A stretch of 64,000 bases of DNA, from positions 930,001 through 994,000 of the forward strand of contig NZ_AP023362.1 in the NCBI RefSeq assembly GCF_018326285.1. The letters run 5' to 3'. Below, piece after piece: positions 57,902 through 64,000 of the stretch; positions within the stretch are counted from its first letter, which is position 1, and each line of letters opens with the position of its first letter. The notes below the pieces were generated by a model. That model was not told where the DNA came from, did no database searches, and worked only from the letters and a program-made list of their open reading frames with translations. Source of the DNA: Mycolicibacterium sp. TY81 (lineage in GTDB: Bacteria; Actinomycetota; Actinomycetes; Mycobacteriales; Mycobacteriaceae). Made by a program: the position numbers and the translations under genes.

Positions 57902-60900
57902 CAACGGTGCAGCCGGCGCCGGTCATCGAGGACGTCCTGGCGCTCAGCCCGCTGCAGCAGGGGCTGTACTCGATGGCGCAACTCGATCAGGCGGACGACC
58001 CGTATCTGATCGCGATGTCCGCCGACATCGACGGCGACGTGGATGCGGCGCTGCTGCGGGACTGCGCGGCCGCATTGCTGGTGCGTCACCCCAACCTGCG
58101 GGCCAGCTTCGTGCAGGCCGGAGCCCGCACGGTGCAGGTGATCCCGAGTGCGGTCGACCTGCCGTGGCGGCAGCTGACCGCCGCGTCGCCCGATGCCGCC
58201 GATGACCTCGAAGCGCAGGAACGGCGCCGGCCCTTCAGCCTGGAGCGCGGCCCGGCGATCCGGTTCCTGCTCATCGAAATGCCGCAGCAGCGTTGGCGTT
58301 TCGCGGTCGTCGCGCACCACATCGTCATCGACGGGTGGTCGCTGCCGTTGTTCGTCGGTGAACTGCTCGCGCTGTATGCCGCCGGCGGCGACATCTCCGT
58401 GCTGCCTGCCGCGCCACGCCCGTACCGCGACTACATCGGCTGGCTCGCGGCCCGTGACCCCGAGGCCAGCCGCGGGCTGTGGCGGCAACACCTGGCCGGG
58501 CTCGACGGCCCCACGATGCTGGCTCCGGCCCTCGGCTCCGGTGAACTCGGCGACGACCTGCCGCACACCACCGAGATCAAGGCACCCCGAGACGAGACGC
58601 ACCGTCTGGTCGAGGCCGCGCGGGCCCGCGGTGTCACGCTCAACACCCTCACCCAGATGGCCTGGGCGGCAATCCTGTCGGTGCTCACTGACCGCCGCGA
58701 CGTCGTCTTCGGCGTCACGGTCTCGGGCCGGCCGGGCGAGCTCGCCGGCGTCGAGACCATGGTCGGTCTCTTCATCAACACCGTGCCGCTGCGAGTTCGC
58801 CTGGACCCGCAGCGCCGCGTCGGCGAGCAGTGCCTGGCCCTGCAGCGGGACGCCGCCGAGCTGCGCGAGCACAGCTACCTGTCGCACACCGAACTGCGCT
58901 CGCTCGGCGGTGTCGGCGAACTGTTCGACAGCCTCCTGGTCTATGAGAACTTCCCGCCGGGCGGCCTCGTCGGCAGTGGCGAATTCGACGTCCGCGGAGC
59001 CACATTCCGGCCCCGGGCACTGCAGAGCCTGGCGCACTTCCCGGTCACTGTCGCAGCGCACCTGACCGATGGCGAACTGACCGTCCTGGTCGAGACGAAA
59101 GACGGTGCCACCGGGCTCGTGCCACCGGAGAGCCTCGGCCGGCAGGTGCTCGCGGTGATGCAGCGCCTCGTCGACGGTTGGGACCGCCCGTTGCGCGACG
59201 TCGGTATCCATCTCGCCGCGCCCACGGTGGCAGCACATCCCGCCAGTACCGAAACCGGTGGCATCCATGAGAAGTTCACCACTACCGCGCGCAGCAAGCC
59301 GGGTTCGGTGGCACTGAGCTATGACGGCGGCGCGCTGACCTTCCGCGGTCTCGACGAGGCGTCCGACCGCGTCGCCACCGAACTGCGGCGCCGCGGCGTC
59401 GAGACCGAGACGCCGGTGCCGGTGCTGTTGCGCCGGGGACCCGACTACGTGGTGGCGATGCTCGGCGTGCTCAAGGCCGGTGGGTTGGTCGTGCCGCTGG
59501 ATCCGTCGATGCCCGCCGACCGGATCGAGGAGATCCTCGGCCAGACCAATGCGTCGGTGGTCGTGGACGACGCCCTGCTGGCGGCTGCGGGCAACCACCC
59601 CGCCGGCGAATTCACGCCGCTGCCAATACATCCCGGCCAGGGCGCCTACATCGTGTTCACGTCGGGTACCACCGGCAAGCCCAAGGGCGTCATCGGTACC
59701 CATGACGCGGTGCTGGCCTATGCCGCAGACCATGCCGCCCGGGTGCTGCGGCCCGCGGTGGCGAAAGCCGGTCGGCCACTTCGGGTTGCGCACGCCTGGT
59801 CGTTCACGTTCGACGCGGCCTGGCAGCCGCTGGCCGCGCTGCTGGACGGCCACGGTCTGCACATCGTCGGTGACGAGGTGCAGCGTGATGCCGAGGCACT
59901 GGTGGCGACCATCGGGCAGTACGGCGTCGACCTGATCGACACCACACCGTCGATGTTCACGCAGCTGCAGGCCGAAGGTCTCCTGACGACGGTGCCGCTG
60001 ACCGCGCTGGCGCTGGGCGGCGAAGCCGTCGACCCGAACGCGTGGGCGGCCATCCGCAACGAGTGCGACCGCACCGGCATGTCGGCCTACAACTGTTACG
60101 GCCCAACCGAAACCACGGTCGAAGCCGTCGTGGCCGCATTCACCGAGCACGGCACCCCCTCGATCGGGCACCCGACCACAGCGACGCGCGCCTACGTCCT
60201 CGACGCCTGGCTGCGCCCGGTGCCGGACGGCGTCACCGGTGAGCTCTACCTGGCCGGTGGACAGCTCACGCGCGGCTATCTGGGCCGCGCCGCCGAGACC
60301 GCCGCGCGATTCGTCGCCGACCCATTCGTGGCCGGCGCGCGGATGTACCGCACCGGCGACGTGGTGCGCCGCGACCCCGGCACCGGTGGCCTGCAATTCC
60401 AGGGGCGGTCCGACGATCAGGTGAAGATTCGCGGATTCCGGGTGGAACCCGGTGAGGTCGCCGCGGTCCTGCACGCGCACCCGGGTGTGCGGCATGCGCA
60501 CGTCACCGTCCGGCGGCACGGCAGCGGGCCGCGGTTGGTCGCGTACGTCGCCGGGGCGGCAGGGGCCACCGAGTTGCGGCGCATGCTGGCGGCCCGGCTG
60601 CCCAGATACCTGGTGCCGCACCACATCATCGCCGTGGACGAGATTCCGCTGACGGTCAACGGCAAAGTGGACGACGCGGCACTGGCCGCGATCGATGCTG
60701 CCGCCGGCACCGGGCAGGCGGCGGCGCCGGCGACCGCAACGGAACTGGCCGTGGCCGAGTTGTTCGCCGACGTGCTGGAGGTGGCCGATCCGGCCGGACT
60801 CGACGTCACCGCCGATTTCCTCGATCTGGGGCTCGACAGCATCGTCGCGCTGTCGGTGGTCCAGGCCGCGCGCCGCCGCGGCCTGGCGCTGCGTGCGCGG

Positions 60901-62259
60901 ATGATGCTGGACTGCAGCAGCATTCGCGAACTGGCCGACGAACTGGACGCCGAGGACGAATTGGCCGCGACGGCGGTCGAGGAGGCGGGCCCGGTACCCG
61001 TGCTGCCCAACGTGCATTGGCTGTATCAGTACGGCGACGGCCGCCGCCTGGCCCAGACCCAGGCGGTGCGGCTACCGGATGCCATCACCGCCGAGCACCT
61101 GACCACGTTGCTGCACAGCGTCATTGCCGCGCACCCGGCCCTGCGAAGCCGCTTGGACCGGGCCACCATGACTCTGGTCGACCATCCGGTGGGCGACGTC
61201 CTGTCCGAGGTCACCGTCGACGGTGACGTCGTGGCCGCGGTGGCCGAGCAGACCGATCTCGCGGTCGAACGCCTCGATCCCGAGCAGGGGCGCCTGCTGC
61301 AGGCGGTGCTGCTGAACACCACGTCCAGCGGCAAGGTGCTGGTCCTCAGTGCTCACGTGCTGGCTGTCGACCCGGCATCCTGGCGAATTGTGCTCGGCGA
61401 GTTGGAGAATGGCTGGCACGCGCTGGCCTCCGGTGCCCGGCCCGCAGTCATCCGCGAGCACACCAGCTACCGGGCCTGGTCACGGCTGGTCGCCGAACGG
61501 GCGCAGCGCCTCGACACCGTGGACTTCTGGGAGGCACAGGTCGCCGGCCCGGATCCCGCGCTCGGCCGTCGCCGCGTGCAGCCCGAGACCGACTGTGCCG
61601 CAGACGTGGTGGTCGCCATGTCGATCATCGACACCGACCTGACGGCGCGCGTACTGGGGGCCGGCCGGCCGGTCACCGATCTGCTGGCCGCGGCGACCGC
61701 GCGCACCATCACCCGGTGGCGGCAGCGTCGCGGCCAGGACACCCCGGCGCCGCTGGTGGCGCTGGAGACCCATGGCCGCGCGGACACCGTCGTCGCCGGT
61801 GCTGACGTCGACACCGGCGACACCGTCGGACTGTTCAGCGCCATCTACCCGGTGCGTATCAGTTCCGAAGCGCCACAACAGGTCAGCGCCGAGATCGCCG
61901 CGGTCCCCGGCCACGGCATCGACTTCGGGCTGCTGCGGTATCTGCGCGCGGACACCGCGGAGCGGTTGGCGGCCTACCCGGAACCACAGGTGCTGCTGAA
62001 CTATCTGGGCCGGGTACACCTCGGGGCGAGTGGGGCCGCACTGCAGCTCGACGGTGCGCTCCTGGCCGGTGCGTCACCGGTGCCCGAACCGAACTACGCG
62101 GTGCACCACGACCTGACCCTCCTGGCGGGAATCATCGACCATGACGGCACCGCGGCGCTCGGTGTCCAATGGCGCACGGTGCCAGACATTTTCAGCGCAG
62201 ACGACATTGCCGAATTGCAACAGCTGTGGGAATCACAGCTCAGGGAAGTGATGAAATGA
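57898..62259 (+). CDS. mbtF: Nonribosomal peptide synthetase MbtF (C-A-PCP-E-like)
   Basis: A 1453-residue synthetase adding the second lysine-derived residue that becomes the cyclic hydroxamate. Domains: condensation (about 10-430; HHIVIDGWS near 140), adenylation (about 455-930; [13 protein letters not shown] near 584), carrier (LGLDSIVAL near 977) and a C-terminal domain of about 430 residues with epimerase-type blocks [17 protein letters not shown] and LLNYLGR. Its active-site motif is [11 protein letters not shown] rather than HHxxxDG. GTG 57898 is chosen since GGAG precedes it by five bases; the upstream GTG 57874 lies within mbtE. ATGA overlap with mbtG. Confidence 0.93.
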
Positions 62260-63548
62260 CCGACACCCGAAATACCCTGGCCGTCATCGGCGCCGGCGCC
62301 AAGGCGGTCGCCGTGGCCGCCAAGGCCGCCGAGCTGCGGGCCATGGGCGTGGACGCGCCCGACGTCATCGCGGTGGAGCGCCTGGGCGTCGGCGCCAACT
62401 GGCAGGCCGCAGGCGGCTGGACCGACGGCCGGCACCGGCTGGGCACCGGCCCGGAAAAAGACGTCGGCTTCCCGTACCGGTCGGCGCTCGTGCCGCGCCG
62501 CAACGTCGAACTCGACGAACGGATGATGCGGCACAGCTGGCAGTCGTACCTGATCTCGACGGGACAGTTCGCCGAGTGGATCGACCGCGGCCGGCCCGCA
62601 CCCACCCACCGGCGCTGGAGCCAGTACCTGGCGTGGGTCGCGGAAAGCGTTGCCATGCAGGTGGTCACGGGTGAGGTCACGAAGCTGTCGGTCGACGGCG
62701 ACCAGTGGGTGCTGCACTGCCGCGATCAGCAGGTGCGCGCCGACGGCGTGATGATCACCGGGCCGGGACAGGCCGAGCGGTCCATCCTGCCGGGGCATCC
62801 GCGGGTGCTGTCGATCGCTCAGTTCTGGCACCGCGTCGCCCAGGACGAGCGCATCAACGCCGAGCGGGTCGCCGTCATCGGCGGTGGGGAAACCGCCGCC
62901 ACCATGCTCGACGAGCTGTTCTCGCACCGGGTTTCGACCATCACGGTGATCTCCCCGGGTGTCACGCTGTTCACCCGCGGCGAGGGCTACTTCGAGAACA
63001 CCCTGTTCTCCGACCCCACGGGCTGGGCCGGGCTCAGCATCTCCGAGCGCCGAGATGCCATGGCCCGCACCGACCGTGGCGTGTTCTCCGCCCGCGTCCA
63101 GGACTCACTGCTGGCCGACGACCGCATCCGGCACCTGCGCGGCCGCGTCGCCCATGCCGTGCCCCGCGAAGACCGGATCCGGTTGACCCTGCAGACCGAA
63201 CGCGACTCCGGCTGCCTGGAGACGGTGCACGGCTTCGACCTGGTGATCGACGGTTCCGGCGCCGATTCGATGTGGTTCGCCCCGCTGTTGAGCCAGGACG
63301 CGTTGGACGTGCTGGAGCTCGGTATCGGTGCGCCGCTGTCGGCCGACTCCCTGCAGCGTTCCATCGGCTACGACCTCGCCGTCAGCGGCGTCACACCGAA
63401 GTTGTTCCTGCCCAGCCTGTCCTGGCTCACGCAGGGCCCCGGATTCCCCAACCTCAGCTGCCTCGGTCTGCTCAGCGACCGCGTGCTGGGGGCCGAATAT
63501 GCCACACCATCCGTGAGGAGAAGCGATGAGCAGCAATCCGTTCGATGA
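62256..63548 (+). CDS. mbtG: L-lysine N6-monooxygenase MbtG
   Basis: A 430-residue flavin N-hydroxylating monooxygenase that makes the hydroxamate groups of mycobactin. The FAD loop is [20 protein letters not shown] at the N-terminus and the NADPH loop [17 protein letters not shown]. The [23 protein letters not shown] and [25 protein letters not shown] blocks are family-specific. The first loop reads GAGAKA instead of GxGxxG, as is usual for MbtG. ATG 62256 overlaps the mbtF stop; the 3' end overlaps mbtH by 23 bp. Confidence 0.94.
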   Translation: MTDTRNTLAVIGAGAKAVAVAAKAAELRAMGVDAPDVIAVERLGVGANWQAAGGWTDGRHRLGTGPEKDVGFPYRSALVPRRNVELDERMMRHSWQSYLISTGQFAEWIDRGRPAPTHRRWSQYLAWVAESVAMQVVTGEVTKLSVDGDQWVLHCRDQQVRADGVMITGPGQAERSILPGHPRVLSIAQFWHRVAQDERINAERVAVIGGGETAATMLDELFSHRVSTITVISPGVTLFTRGEGYFENTLFSDPTGWAGLSISERRDAMARTDRGVFSARVQDSLLADDRIRHLRGRVAHAVPREDRIRLTLQTERDSGCLETVHGFDLVIDGSGADSMWFAPLLSQDALDVLELGIGAPLSADSLQRSIGYDLAVSGVTPKLFLPSLSWLTQGPGFPNLSCLGLLSDRVLGAEYATPSVRRSDEQQSVR

Positions 63549-63738
63549 CGAGAACGGCGCGTTCTACGTCCTGATCAACGACGAAGAGCAGCACAGCCTG
63601 TGGCCGGTGTTCGCCGACGTGCCCGCCGGCTGGCGGGTCGTGTTCGGTGAGAGCACGCGCGCCGACTGCCTGGCCTACGTCGAAGAGACCTGGACCGACA
63701 TCCGGCCGAAGACGCTGCGGGAGACCCTGGCCGGCTGA
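63526..63738 (+). CDS. mbtH: MbtH adenylation-domain partner
   Basis: A 70-residue MbtH-like protein, the founding family member type, which binds NRPS adenylation domains and keeps them soluble and active. The signature [36 protein letters not shown] and WTDIRPKTLRE is complete, including the conserved tryptophans. The ATG is preceded by GTGAGGAGAAGCG inside the end of mbtG. Last gene of the mbtB-H run. Confidence 0.96.
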   Translation: MSSNPFDDENGAFYVLINDEEQHSLWPVFADVPAGWRVVFGESTRADCLAYVEETWTDIRPKTLRETLAG

Positions 63739-63786
63739 GCCCGGGTAAAGTCGCGGAAGCCAGAGCTGACCAGGGGGAGTGCAGCA

Positions 63787-64000
63787 ATGACGTATCCGGA
63801 TCCGCGATATCCGCAGCAACCGCCGCCGGGGCCGTATCCCGCACCACCGGGCCACCCGCAGTCCTACGGCTACCCACAGCCACCGCCCGAGCCGAAGAGC
63901 AATGGCAACTCCGCGGGCTGGCACGCCGCGAGCATCGCGATGGCCACGTTGTTCCGTGGCACCTACCGGCTGGGTGGCGACGCCCGCAGTCGCGTCGTCA
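63787..64000 (+). CDS. Proline-rich protein, 5' part (continues beyond window)
   Basis: The ATG at 63787 follows AGGGGGAGTGCAGCA. The visible 71 residues begin with a proline/tyrosine/glutamine-rich segment (PRYPQQPPPGPYPAPPGHP) and continue into GWHAASIAMATLFRGTYRLGG. The low-complexity start resembles many mycobacterial membrane-associated proteins that carry a cytosolic Pro-rich tail. Too little is present to assign a family. It starts 49 bp after mbtH and may or may not share its transcript. Confidence 0.6.
   Translation, partial: MTYPDPRYPQQPPPGPYPAPPGHPQSYGYPQPPPEPKSNGNSAGWHAASIAMATLFRGTYRLGGDARSRVV

Overview
The window is high-GC actinobacterial DNA from a Mycolicibacterium-type mycobacterium (rapid-grower lineage by inference). 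Three lines of evidence support this. It carries a complete mycobactin core cluster (mbtI, mbtA, mbtB, a free thioesterase, mbtC-H) with IdeR-like iron boxes. It has leaderless genes in which a TANNNT -10 lies 6-7 nt before GTG/ATG. Its gene order (alpha-E, transglutaminase, CBS, Rv2405-like, lepA, GH15 trehalase, Rv2401A-like, subI-cysT-cysW-cysA, che1-cysH-sirA, hemW, mbt) is, from memory, that of the M. tuberculosis Rv2410c-Rv2377c region read backwards. Several blocks are inserted into this backbone.

Layout. 1-3.5 kb: alpha-E/transglutaminase pair, CBS protein, GNAT flanked by an inverted 20-bp repeat, PemK/MazF-like protein. 3.6-5.5 kb: lepA, apparently with a non-AUG/GUG/UUG start. 5.6-12.9 kb: a tightly coupled run of two LLM flavin monooxygenases, an APC permease, a double-GNAT protein and an SfnB/DszC-like acyl-CoA dehydrogenase homologue, facing an MddA-like methanethiol methyltransferase. 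13.2-15.9 kb: a family 2A encapsulin shell gene and its cysteine desulfurase cargo, the latter with a disordered 200-residue N-terminal extension and a one-base frameshift. 16.05-17.5 kb: a degenerate IS256-family element. 17.57-19 kb: a poly-cysteine leader peptide followed by a cysteine-free TQXA-domain protein. 19-21.5 kb: GH15 trehalase and two small membrane proteins. 21.5-25.6 kb: a Cys-Cys leader and the sulfate ABC transporter. 25.6-29.3 kb: cysE, cysK, kup. 29.6-32.9 kb: che1-cysH-sirA with a third Cys-rich leader. 33-37.8 kb: hemW and an IrtA/IrtB-like ABC pair lacking a SIP domain. 37.8-64 kb: the mycobactin locus with a MarR regulator and a few membrane or secreted proteins inside it.

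How the genes fit together. Two nutrient programmes dominate. For sulfur, sulfate is imported (SubI-CysTWA), reduced by CysH and SirA (siroheme iron inserted by Che1) and fixed into cysteine by CysE/CysK. The three cysteine-rich leaders suggest cysteine-responsive attenuation of sirA, subI and the TQXA gene. The encapsulated cysteine desulfurase, the MddA homologue and the LLM/SfnB-like run point to further sulfur storage or organosulfur chemistry (inference). For iron, MbtI and MbtA make and activate salicylate, MbtB-F assemble mycobactin, MbtG hydroxylates lysine and MbtH assists adenylation. The ABC pair probably carries the siderophore, and IdeR boxes lie in front of the ABC pair, mbtI and the mbtA/mbtB divergent promoter.

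I saw no rRNA, tRNA or CRISPR array. No stretch longer than about 320 bases lacks a feature. The longest gaps (17431-17731, 32685-33001, 29275-29570) hold leader peptides or a doubtful small ORF.
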